The translations under genes were made by a program, and so were the position numbers. The notes under the pieces were generated by a model. That model worked only from the letters and a program-made list of their open reading frames with translations, ran no database searches and was not told the DNA's origin. From Pseudoscleropodium purum (taxonomy: Eukaryota; Streptophyta; Bryopsida; Hypnales; Brachytheciaceae): a stretch of DNA of 64,000 nucleotides. The stretch spans positions 24,242,001 to 24,306,000 of the forward strand of contig OZ017797.1 of the NCBI GenBank assembly GCA_963969395.1, written 5' to 3'. How positions within the stretch are numbered: the first letter of the stretch is position 1; each line of letters starts with the position of its first letter. Of this stretch, positions 12,711-23,440 are shown in pieces.

Positions 12711-13582
12711 TTAACCCCTAAATGATTTTGACTATGTTTTCACCAAAACCGCTTCAAAACTGCCATTTCTAGTACATGTACCAACTTTTATAAAAAAAAA
12801 AACATTTTTGGACACATTTAACCATTGTATCTTGTAGTAAGCTTGTTTGAAAACATGTGGAAAAAATTTCAGAAATTTCCACCGTGTGGATTGCAAGATA
12901 ATAGCATTTGAAGTGACAAGTTTCTTCTTTTGGGCCCATGCGAAAATCTGGCTGCATGCTTGAAAAATTTCAGATCATTTGGAATTGTACAATATATAGG
13001 AAAAAAATAGTAAGTAGAAAAGAGTAGAGAATGATTCAAAATACTAAATTGTTAAAAATTTATTTATGGAATTGAAAAATGCCAATCCCAATGGTTGTAA
13101 TGTTGTAATAAACAATCTACACCCAATGTTTTTACTTCTTTCCAAAAATATTGAAAATTGAATTAAATAAAGGACTTCAAAGTTTGTCTTAGAGTAGAGA
13201 TTCATTAACAATCCGCAAACTCCCACAAACTAAAATTCCTCATAACTTTTGACTCATCGATCAAAATGGAATGATTCAAAGCTTTCTATATATATATAAA
13301 TCTAGAGAATCAATTTCAAATTTTGATTTCTTAAAAAAATTATTTTTAAAGAAGTTTTTTTTGTTGCCCGGGCTACCAACCGAGCAATGAAAAGTATATA
13401 TCATACTAAAACTTTTTAAACATGTAGTCAAAAGCTATGAAAATTGTTGGGACTTAAAGCTACTCCTTGGGCACATGTTGTGTTAAAATTTCAGCAAAAA
13501 AAAATAAAAACTTCATTCGTAGTGAGCTGTCCAAAATTTCTATGTTGCCAAAAAACGTAGGTTGGGGGTGTTTAGGGGTTAA
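12711..13582 (+). mobile_element. TTAA-bounded non-autonomous element, family A copy A2
   Basis: One of the best-preserved copies: TTAACCCCTAAATG at the left and TGTTTAGGGGTTAA at the right, 872 bp in all, with all family landmarks in order. Because nothing is nested in it, it gives the approximate unit length. No reading frame of transposase type. Confidence 0.8.
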
Positions 13583-14208
13583 TTTCGACAAGTATTATGA
13601 GATGAATAAAGACATTAAAAGTGATAACTATTAATGCACAACTCCAAGAGGGCTTTATCCATGTCTATTTGATAACTTACTCATAAGAAATTGAATATTC
13701 ATTCATTGGTTTTTGCAAGATAACTTTCTATTCTGAAGTTGGCCCATCGTACAACACTTGCCATTTATAACATTCTAGCCCCAAAACACAAGCAATTACA
13801 AATGTCTTAGTTTCTACTTTTAAAACAATCATATGCTCTCATTGGTGGCTAATTAATTTGAGACAGTTAGAAAACCATTTGTCCCATCTAGAGTTGATAT
13901 GAAGTATAAAGGAGTTAATCTCTCATTAGTTGAGAAGATTTTGTTGGTAGATTTGCAACAAAAATGAATCAACTCTCAAAAAGATTCAACATTTAACATA
14001 CAAAGCCTAGAAGAAAAATAACTCTTGAAATAGGGTTGTGATTTGTTCATGATGTATTTGCAGCAATGAATACTAAAGCATTAGAAGAAATTTTTAAGTC
14101 ATTGGTTCCCTACGCTCTTAGTATTCTCCATTACACAATCCTAGAAGAGCTTTGATTTTGTTAGATGAGAGATGTATACTCCAACCCATCTATACCTCTC
14201 TTTAACCC
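13583..14208. other. AT-rich spacer between two family-A elements
   Basis: About 625 bp without gene-like frames. It lies between A2 (forward) and A3 (reverse), so the two elements form a large inverted pair around it. Confidence 0.4.
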
Positions 14209-15143
14209 TTAATTCCTAAAGATTAAAATTGTGTTTTTTGGCAACATAATGATTTTGGGCAGCTCACTACAAATGGAGTTTTTTTTAATTTTTTGCTGAA
14301 ATTTTTGCCCAATATGTGCATGAGGAGTGGCTTCAAGGCCCAAAAATTTTCATAACTTTTGACTACATGGTTAAGAAATTATTGCATGATATGTAATTTT
14401 CAATGTTTGACGGGCAACCTAAAAATTTCTTAAAAAGTCACTTTTTTCAAAAATAAAAATTTAAAATTGGTTTTTTAAATTTATATGTACATAGAAAGCT
14501 TTGAATCATTCTATTTTGATTTACAAATGAAAGTTATGGGGTGATCTAGTTTATGGGTAGTTATGGATTTTCTATTCAAAAATAAACTTTGGAGTCCTTT
14601 CTTTAACTCAATGCTTAATATTATTTGAAAAAATAGAAATATATGATGTAGATTGTTTATTACTACATTACCACCGTTGGGATTGGAATATCTCAATTTC
14701 ATAATTAAATTCTTAACAATTTAGTGATTTGAATCACTTTATACTTCTTTCTATAAACTATTTTTTTCCTATATGTTGTGCAATTCCAAATGATCTAAAT
14801 TTTTTCAAGAATGTAACTAACTTGACTTGAAGAATGAATCCAAAGAGTAACCACCATTTTGAACATTTTTTCATACATTTTTTTTATAGATATTAATGTG
14901 ACCTTATGAAGTGCAACTGCCTATATTTTCACAAGGCCAAAAAGAATTATTTTTGTCACTTCAAACATTAATATCTTGCAATCTACAAGGTGGAAAATTC
15001 TGAAATTTTTTCTACATCTTTTCAATCTATTTATCTACAAGATCCTATGGTTACATGTTTCGAAAAATATTTTTCATCTAAAATTTGGTGCTTGTATCAG
15101 AAATGGCAGTTTTGGAGTGTTTTTGGTGAAAACATAGTCTCCA
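14209..15143 (-). mobile_element. TTAA-bounded non-autonomous element, family A copy A3 (one tip lost)
   Basis: Reverse orientation. The family right end is at 14209 (TTAATTCCTAAAG, then TTTTTTGGCAACATAATG) and the match continues in order to AAAACATAGTCTCC near 15143. There the last ~17 bp of the left tip are missing, so only one TTAA is visible. Internal landmarks (CAATCTACA, ATGGCAGTTTTGGAG) are present in reverse complement. Confidence 0.7.
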
Positions 15144-15512
15144 AACAAAATTGCAAAAGTAGTCATTGCAAGTCAAACTATTGTAGAAGATCTTCCCTAT
15201 CCAAAACAAATTTGAGGATGAATAGTTGCACTTTTGTCATCCATTGGACACAAAACGTCTACCTTGGCATCCAAGGATTAATGAAAATCTTTGTAAATGC
15301 ACATTCTCTAAAAGTTTTGAGAATCTACATTCTATTCTTTGTGTACATAATAGATTGGACAATGTGTGCATGTCAAATTTTGAACACCAGTACTCTACAA
15401 GGAATTCATTAATTCGCGAAACATGTCCTTCACGAGGATTACTTGTCAAAAAATATGTGTATGAATCTTGATAAATTCTTGACACATGGATGATCACTTG
15501 CTCGGGAACTGA

Positions 15513-15779
15513 ATGAATGAAACTCAAGAACCAAATTTGCAAAGTTTGCTTCAGACTAATGATTTTGTTCACTCACCTTCAATGCAGCACATCGCTTCGA
15601 ATTCATCCTGGCAATTCTTTGGCTCTCTTCCATCTTCGGATATCAATTCTCAACTGTCTGCCCCAAATCTACAACCCTCGAATCCGGGAGTCGATGATCC
15701 TCTAGAATTCCAACCCATCAAGCGCCTGGGCATCTCTTGTCATATTCGTTACAATGACAAAAATTTCACGAAAAACTGA
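15513..15779 (+). CDS. Hypothetical exon or small ORF, unrecognised
   Basis: A higher-GC stretch just downstream of the BBOF1 gene is open for 88 codons on the plus strand. The translated part after a possible acceptor (AATGCAG at about 15581-15587) is Ser/Asn/Pro/Gln-rich and contains HIASNSSWQFFGSLPSSD and VDDPLEFQPIKRLG, which looks more like a disordered protein than random translation. On the other strand the same region holds a good donor (AAG/GTGAGTG). I cannot name a family. It could be a gene fragment, an untranslated exon on either strand, or chance. Confidence 0.2.
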   Translation: MNETQEPNLQSLLQTNDFVHSPSMQHIASNSSWQFFGSLPSSDINSQLSAPNLQPSNPGVDDPLEFQPIKRLGISCHIRYNDKNFTKN

Positions 15780-16090
15780 CATTTTTTGGTACCAACTTCA
15801 GTTCTCTGTAGTTTTTTGAGCCAGTTTCGTAGGCAATAAATTAACAGAGGCGTCTCGTCCCAAGCGCTTCCCCTCTCTCCTCTTATTCAGGATTTCTGAG
15901 CTGAAATTGTTACATGAGTACAGACAGGAGACGCAATTACGCAAGGGTAGCTTTTGGATCCACTTATTACCTTAAATTTCAGAGCTCTGCACACTTGAAT
16001 GTCACAATTTTGGTGCTTTGAAACAGACCAATTTCAGGTCAATTTTCACGGTCATTTCTTCTGTGCAGTCGGCTGATGTGATGCAGGAGA
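15780..16090 (-). other. Downstream region / probable 3' UTR of the BBOF1 homologue
   Basis: About 310 bp follow the stop codon on the minus strand, moderately AT-rich and without exon features. No clear minus-strand AATAAA was seen. Confidence 0.3.
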
Positions 16091-19000
16091 TCAAACAATA
16101 GTCCTGGCAGCTTCAGTACTTGCAAATCCCTGAAACTTCTCCTGCGAACTCTTGGCGTGCTCAGCCTGCAGCTGGTGATTCCGCGCGGTGTTGATCTTCT
16201 TGAACAAGTACCGCAACACTTTTTCCCGTTCTTCCCACGACAAATCCGAGATGTCAATCATGGGCAAAACCACGGGCACCGTGGAAGAGTCGTGACTGCT
16301 GTCCAGGAAGTTGATCTGTGTCTTTGCTTGGGATTCCGTCATGTTATACACCCCTGCCAGAGAGTTCACGTCGTTGATTCCCCCTTTGCTGTTGTTGCTG
16401 TTGTTGGATTGTTCCTGAAGCTCTGGATTCTTGTACCGTGGCCATGACCCTGCGCCTGGCCACGAGGCTGGAGCTTTGTGGATCGGTGGCAATGTGGAAA
16501 CTAAGGTGCTGCTGGAATCCATGCTGGCGCAGTTGACGTTGCAAGAGGGAGTGTCGGCATGGTCTGCGGTTTGGTAGCTTTGGTTCTTCTCCTGGAGGTA
16601 GATTTGGTTCTTCACGTGTTGGATGGAGTCCAAGAGGAAAAGCTCCACCTCCCCTCGTTGCCGGATCACAATCTCGGCCAGGTGCCGGAGCTTCTTCAGC
16701 TCTTTCGTTTTTTGTATCACGATGCTCTTCAGTTTCTGCTCAGGCAGACGGGGAAACCAACCACAGTTTGATTGATTGAGAAGCTGTTTGTGTCAGTGGT
16801 TCCCCTTCTGAGTTCCTCAAGTGGTTAGCAGGGTTTCCGACAAAGATAGAGGAGTTCATTTATGGACTTTTACGCACCATCTCAACGAGAATTTTCCCCT
16901 TGGGAAGGTTCTCCTGTATTCAATGGAAACTGGTTTTAATACAAGCTAGCCCCTCTGTGTAGCATGGTAAGCTAGGCCTATGTATGATCTTTGAAAATGT
17001 GGTGACATTCAAGAACATAAACTTTAAGTAGCGAGCGGCCTTGGTTGTAATTTTTTTTCAATCCGTGACCAAGTAGGATATGCTGCTCACAGCATACTCT
17101 ATGGGAGGATGAACTTCCTGGCATTCGCGACTGCTTTCATTCCTCCTATAGAGATCGCTATTTAGTATATAGAAACCTCTCCATGCAGAAGTTTCTCATT
17201 ATGATATCTAAAAGTTTATGAAACGGTCTGATTTTACTGAAAACACATTAGATCAGCTGCAAACATGAGAATATTAGCTTTAGAGACGAAGTACCTGATT
17301 ATCAGTTTTAAACTCAGCAACAATATAGGCGTGCTTCTCTTGGAGGATTCGTCTTTCTTCACTAAATTGGCGGATGACTTGCTGCAGACTTTTTTCTAGG
17401 TTTCGAATCTGCCCGGTTTCCAGTAGAGATTGTGGCTGTTAAGGTGATTGAATTGTTCGCAAGCATTACTGAAGCTATGGATGGAATAGAAGCTAAGGCT
17501 TTGACATTGAATTGGGTACTGGGGAAGTTAATAGATGAGAACAAATGAATCCAGTTTACGTACCTTACTGTCGTTGTGTCGGATGACATGTCTTTGGTGC
17601 CGACTGCGCTTGATTTGAAGCTCCTCGGCTTGACCCTTCAAGTCAATTTCGCCTCTCAACTTTCGGTTGTCAGCTCTCAGCTTGTCCGCCTCCTCTTGCA
17701 GCCCCGTTGTCGACGACGTGTGCACGTAGATTTCCGACAGAAGGATCTCGTTCTGCACATCCCACGCATGTCTGTCTGTCTGTCTCTTGCTATGGATTTC
17801 CGCATATCCATGAATCATGACTTCGAATGTCAATCGTGAGGCTGGAAGCTAGGGTCTATTACCTGTGCCAGCACCTCTTTCACCCTGTCCCCGACGCGAT
17901 TACCGATTTCTTCCTTCACTTTGAGCATGAATTCTTCCAATCTCTTGTCGATCTCCTCTTTGTACGCTAAGCACTGCAGTCATCACTCTTTTGAATTCAG
18001 CATTCTGGCAGTCGTTCTTCGGCAATCTATGACTGCTACTCATAGTACGATGTGATCCAAAGGGAACACTCTTACTACAAATTTGAAAGAAGGTTGTGAT
18101 TGAAGTAAGCAAAGCAAGATTTTCAGTTACGTTTGACTGTTGCATGAACTTTCAGACTACTCTCTCCATTCCGAAATGATTGTCCACAATTCTGTTGAGA
18201 TTTTTCTATGCCAATTTCATAACATAATTAGGAAAGTTTCCAAATTTTATTTCACTAAGTCAATGAAGAACATTGCATGTGTTCATTGCAACCTAAATAA
18301 AATTAGCCACAAGTCTCCATATGACCTACTCAAAACAACCTTACAAAAACATGACATTCAAAGTGGACAATTATTTCAGGGTGGAGGGAGTACATTATAA
18401 TGACAATCTTCTCCATGATTCATGGGGAGGTTCTCTAATGACGCAATAATCATATACAGCTGATATGTACAAGGAGACGTCTCCCACGAATTCTTTTTAT
18501 GATTTCTTTTATGACGTTGTCTAAAAGTTTTTGAAACAGTCTAACTTTCCTAAAACCCCTGCTGCAGTGGGCATAGTTGAAAATGAGGAAGCGCACTTTA
18601 CTTTTTCAATGTATTTGCGTTCGAAGCCAGGTGCCAAATCTGTCATTTGGGCGCACGTCTCCTCTGTTTCCTTCTCGGCCACTTCCATGCGTGCCTCCAC
18701 CTCATCCTAACCCCCCACATCCTTGATCAGAAAACTTCTTCATGTCATCAGAATATGAGTCTGAAAAGAGAGAGCATTGAAACTCGAATCCGTTTTACAT
18801 GAAACCCAATTTACGGATCAAGCAAGCAGAGTGAACCTACCTGGCGTTGGATGAAGCTCTTCACACTCTCCAGTCGATTGTGAAGCTCCTCGACTCGAGC
18901 GCCGAACCTCACTGTGAGCTGCCTTCGTTTCAGTCTTTCCTCTTCGATGGTCTTCCGCATTTCGATCTTGTAATGCGCCTGAAGCTCCTCGATGTCCACG

Positions 19001-20686
19001 ACTTTCTGCCTTGCGGTTCACAACCCCCAACATTTCCAGTCAGTATCAGCTCTCCACTCAAGAATCGTTTATGCAAGACCCGCAACGGTTTTGGAGACAG
19101 CCCAACGTAACCCTGATTTTTGTAATTGGATAGACAAAGACACATTTGCAAGGTAATATTTGTCTTTGACAGAATTTTTCAGTAGGAACTTTAGGGTTTA
19201 AGGACATTTTCCCACCATTAGAGAATGGTCTGCCTGTCAGCTTCCCAGTTTTGTGTGGCTTGCCTGCCTACTGCTTCCAAAAATCAAATAGTCACTTGAG
19301 AAAAGACCGATTGATTAGGGTGAAGAAATTACAACTGGCATGTTCATGACCTAACAGACCTGAGCTAGCTGAGCCTCCAGATTCTCGATCCTGGTCTTCT
19401 TCTCCGCAATCTCTTCTGTTTGCAATTCTTGAAGAGCGAACTGCCCCACCCACATGCATAGCTCCGAACTTACACTCACTTCCAGAGCACAACAGGCTTT
19501 TCATTAACCCTAAAACACCAAGAAGCTCACAATTGGGTCTTATTGTTTGTTTTCAGCAGTTTTGAGTGAATCTTACGGGGGCGTTGTTTTGTTCACTCTC
19601 ATTTATGTTCTGACATATATTTTCATTTTCTTCATTGATCCTGGTGAAATAAAGTTTGACCTAATCTGAATTGGCAAGTTTTCTCAATATAACTAATCGA
19701 ATTCGTCATTTTCAAGCCACGAAGCCTTGGACGTTTAGGGCTTAACAGATTGTGCTTACAGCTTCTTCGTCTCGCCGTCTGAAATTCTCCGCCGTGGCAG
19801 CATTTTCTCGATCGAGTTTGTCAATGTAGTCCCGGCAGTCTTCCAACACGGATCTCTGCTCCTTGACACTTTACCCCTTACCCACCCCATCCAACTTAGA
19901 AAATTCTTAGCGTGAGACATGTTTGCCTGAGTTTAATTTCACAGCCTACAGCTGCAATTAATTGTTCAGAAGACCTCCATATCAAGTGGGCTCTCTCGCT
20001 ACACCATGGCTCTTGATTTGTACACAAAGTGGAACACCTGTAATTTTAGGGTTAGACTACAAGAAGCTTGCAATTGATGCATGCCTCTGTTTTGCTTCAG
20101 TTTCCAGGTGCAGTCAGCTGCAATTATGTGGCCACGGTGTTCAAAAGGCCTTCATGTCAAGCGGGTTCGCTCGCTCCACCATAGCTCTTGAGTATTTGAA
20201 TAAAGTGAAACACCAGTAATTTTAGGGTTAGCCTCCAAGAAGCTTGCAATTAATGCATGCCCCTCTGTTTTGTTTTGTTTCTAGGTGCATTAAGCTGCAT
20301 TTACTTGGCCAGGGTGTTCAGAAGGTCTTCATGTAAAGTTAGGTTCGCTACGTCATGACTGTGATTCTTCAATCTAAGTGAACAAACCAGATTTAGGGTT
20401 AACTTCCCCTAAACTTGCCATGCATGCCCCCGTGTTTTATTTCTGTTTGTTTTTTCTTTGTTCAGCCAGGAAGATTTGTCACGTACTTGGTGACAATTAA
20501 TTCGGGATAGTCTTCGACAGTTTTGGCTACCGCTTCGTCCAATCTTTGCATCAGCTCTCCCCGGTCCAAGGCCTTTCTCTCTCCACCTGGTTTTCCATCT
20601 TTGGGTGAGTTGGGAGACTCTGGAGAACTTGGCTTCGACATCAGTCTTCTGAACTCCAACCCCTCAAAATCCGCACACCTTCGCAT
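16091..20686 (-). CDS. BBOF1: Basal body-orientation factor 1 homologue (coiled-coil ciliary protein), ~9 exons
   Basis: Proposed exons (transcript order): 20686-20487, 19861-19760 (or from 19868), 19440-19360, 19005-18841, 18706-18602, 17973-17863, 17752-17564, 17435-17295, 16735-16091. From exon 2 on, all have GT/AG borders and phase 0, giving about 580 residues, close to the animal protein (~530). Most exons encode charged coiled coil (RSVLEDCRDYIDKLDRENAA, RIENLEAQLAQ, ALQELQTEEIAEKK). The diagnostic part is the last two exons: QIRNLEKSLQQVIRQFSEER, ELKKLRHLAEIVIRQRGEVE, FLLDSIQHVKNQI, then after a variable Ser/Asn-rich insert IDISDLSWEEREKVLRYLFK, which parallels the conserved C-terminus of vertebrate BBOF1. 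In animals BBOF1 (CCDC176) acts at basal bodies and axonemes of motile cilia; here the inferred site is the flagellated sperm cell. The first exon is the weakest part. The ATG at 20686 is the first in its frame after a stop at ~20774, but the exon-1 donor (AA/GTACGT) is phase 2, which requires the acceptor at 19869 rather than the phase-0 one at 19862. A further upstream exon is possible. Confidence 0.78.
19941..20460. repeat. Intronic tandem repeat, ~166-177 bp unit, about three copies
   Basis: Inside the first intron of the BBOF1 homologue. Units start near 19951, 20117 and 20294, each opening with AGCTGCA(A)TTA. Each then has a GTTCA(A/G)AAGG(C)CTTCATGT-like block, a TTCGCT block, a TTTAGGGTTA block and a GCATGCC...TGTTTT block. 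Identity falls from first to third copy, so this is an old local duplication. The open frame at 19962-20219 is a by-product of the repeat. Confidence 0.75.
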
Positions 20687-22120
20687 AAAGTCGACTTTCT
20701 TCAGTAAATGAAGATTTCCATATTCGTGTTTCCACGGCTCCAGGCTACCGTTCCTGCAATTTTGAATTTGGTCTTACAATTCACAGACAATCTCATCAAC
20801 TGGAATTGCTTGGATGATCCGTGTTTCAACTGACAGAACCAAACAGTGAGCAGTCCTGCCGAGAATACATTTCTCATTGTCTTGGAGACAAACTTCCTTG
20901 TCGATCAACAGTGGGTTTGTCAGACTTTTCTGTTGTAGACTTTTGGAGGTTTCGTTGATTCCATCCCCTCTCATAGCAGGAGCTCTTTTCACTCTTCAAT
21001 TGTGATTAGAAAACCTTGCTTGATGCACTGTGGATTTTTTGAATCAACAAATTGAAGATGAGTTGAAAATAACTCGATTCCACCGAAGAGTAAATTAGGA
21101 TTTTTTGGGAAGCTCTTCAACCAATTGTCCTCCATTCCATCTTTTGCAATTTCAAACACCCCTTTCTCACCACGGAAGGCGAACACTTAGTCCACGAAAT
21201 TTTCAGTTTGACCACACGAAAAGTGGTTACTGTCGCCTGATGAATGATGCGTGAAATTCATTAATCTGCACATTAATTAATTACGGTATGAGCTCCAGCA
21301 TGAGAATAAGAAAGCATTCAAGATTGTCCATGATAGCCTCAAGTGAGATGGAACAAAAGACTGGCTTGTGTATTGAACCAGTCAAGGAGACAACAGTTGC
21401 AAACGAGGGACTTGATTTTGTGGGAACCCGGGAGGTCGCCACGTTCAAATTCAACAACCCAGAGGTCTCGGTTTCTGTTCCCATGCACTTCATATTTTTT
21501 AAATGACCAACGGCTCTTCTCGAACTGAATCGAAGACGTCAAGTGCTGTTGTTGTTTCTTTGAAAGAAAATGGAATGTAAGACAAGTTAGTTGATGAGAT
21601 ATGTCAGTTGGAACTCAGTCAATTTGATGTCTCATCACACAAGTTAGTCAAAGACATGGAATCCACGCAAGTTTTCAAGGGATATGAACTTATCACGAGC
21701 ACTGTGAGGACTGGCACGTTGAGGAACTTCGGGCTTCTCGATCTTCCTTGAACGCGGCGACATCGGCTCTGCATTTAGTAAGATGTTGGTTCAAGTTCCA
21801 TGATGTTGCCCGTGCACCAACGTTTTTGTTTGGTTTTTTGAAACATATGAAACGAAGTTCCGTGCACCACCGTTTGAATTCAAAAATCGTGGCATTCCCC
21901 CATTCGAAAGAACCGAGTCTTCAAAGACTTTGGCAGCTGCAAATGGGTCAAAAAATACAGTTTTGGCGTAGGGGTGTCAGAGTTCAAGACTTGTGCTGTA
22001 AGACTAGTGCATTGGGAAATTGAAAACTCTATTGAAGCGTCGTCACCTTGCACTTGAAGGGTATGACACATGACCAAAGTGGATGATAAGTATTTTTGGT
22101 TCATCCTAATATTTTCAAGT
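20687..22120. other. Upstream flank of the BBOF1 homologue
   Basis: Composition is intermediate between gene and intergenic DNA up to about 22.1 kb. Several short frames exist on both strands (20774-20992, 20989-21186 and 21281-21542), none with recognisable protein content. This should hold the promoter and perhaps an untranslated first exon of the minus-strand gene. Confidence 0.35.
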
Positions 22121-23120
22121 CCTCAATCCTATATATCAAATAGAAATGGCAAGAAGAAAATTGTGGAAAAATAATTGGTTTGAATCATTGTAAATTAGTT
22201 ACATATAAATGGTAACCTATTGATAAGCAAAACCATTAGAGACAAGTCAAACTGTAGTTTTGAGTGCATCAGATGTAATATAGTTCTTGATCAACCTGCA
22301 AGAAAGCAATTCTTGAAGTGGAAGAAATTCAATAGTTTGATTCAACATTGTTTTATTTCACCCACTTGACTACTTATAGGCTATCAAAGAACATTGCACC
22401 AAGGACTTCTTTAATGCAATTGAGAACTCTTCTAGCTAGATCTTACTTATACTTTACAATATTCCCTTCATAGTGTTCCAAATCTCCCAAGCATTCATAT
22501 TCCTCTATACCAAGTATATGCTCCATATGATGACAAATGGTGTTTGAAAATAATATTTATAGATTGGCTAAAGTCTCACTTCATATCAAAGTAGAGATCA
22601 AAGTTTACATCACATTACAAACCACTTCATTGCAGACTAAAGAATTAGAACATAAATGTGTCTCCATTTTTTATTTTATAAATCTAACAGCAAAGCTAGT
22701 TACACTAACCTACTAAAAAAATTCAATTGACTTCTTCATCATTGCAAATTTTTTTTATTTGCAAATAAAATAAAATTATATATATATATATATATATATA
22801 TTGGAAAAGACAACCTTTGTTACAGACTCCTATCAAGAACAAAAAATAGACTTATGAATATATATATGTTTTTATAAAGAGCTCAAAACACCCAACCATA
22901 GAGAAAGATCCATTTCTAAAGAGATAATTTTCTCACCTCCAAGCTCTGTCTTATATCATTGAGACTATCAATAAAGATTGTTAGTCTTTAATATAGATTG
23001 GGACTTCTTTTCTACTTTTAGCTTTCTATCTGTGATTCTATCTAAAACCATCCACTAAAGTAAAAGTCATAGTTATACTACTCCAATCATATCTTACTTA
23101 AATCTTTTATCTGTATCTTG
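22121..23120. other. AT-rich intergenic DNA
   Basis: No gene-like frame. It includes a (TA)n run at 22777-22801. Confidence 0.4.
22777..22801. repeat. (TA)n microsatellite
   Basis: About twelve TA units following an A/T-rich lead-in. Confidence 0.9.
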
Positions 23121-23440
23121 ATCTTCTACTTGGAGTTATCTAACTCCAAGTTCCATATGCTTGTCTTTGTTTAGGAGTTGTCTAACTCCAATGCATTAGT
23201 CATCCAAGTGGAGTTATCAACTTCACTACATAAATCCATCATATATAGATATTCATCTCTAGGTACTCTAGTGTCCTTGTCATCCAAATGGAGCTATCAA
23301 CTTCACTACATAAATCCATCATATGTGAATACCTATCTCCAAATACTTCAGTGCCTTTGTCATTCAATTGAAGTTGTTTAACTCCAATGCACAAATTCAC
23401 CATCTAGAAATCTTTATCTCTGGGCAATCTCTGCTTATCG
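23121..23440 (+). repeat. ~80 bp tandem repeat, about four copies
   Basis: The block GTCATCC-AA-TGGAG(T/C)TATC recurs at 23199, 23279 and 23359 with exact 80 bp spacing, and a diverged copy (ACTTGGAGTTATC) starts near 23121. The second and third units share ACTTCACTACATAAATCCAT. The open frame 23178-23381 is explained by the repeat length and is not taken as a gene. Confidence 0.8.

Noticed and set aside
20030..20400. TTTAGGG motifs as an interstitial telomere repeat
   Set aside because: The motif occurs once per ~170 bp unit, not in tandem; it is simply part of the intronic repeat.
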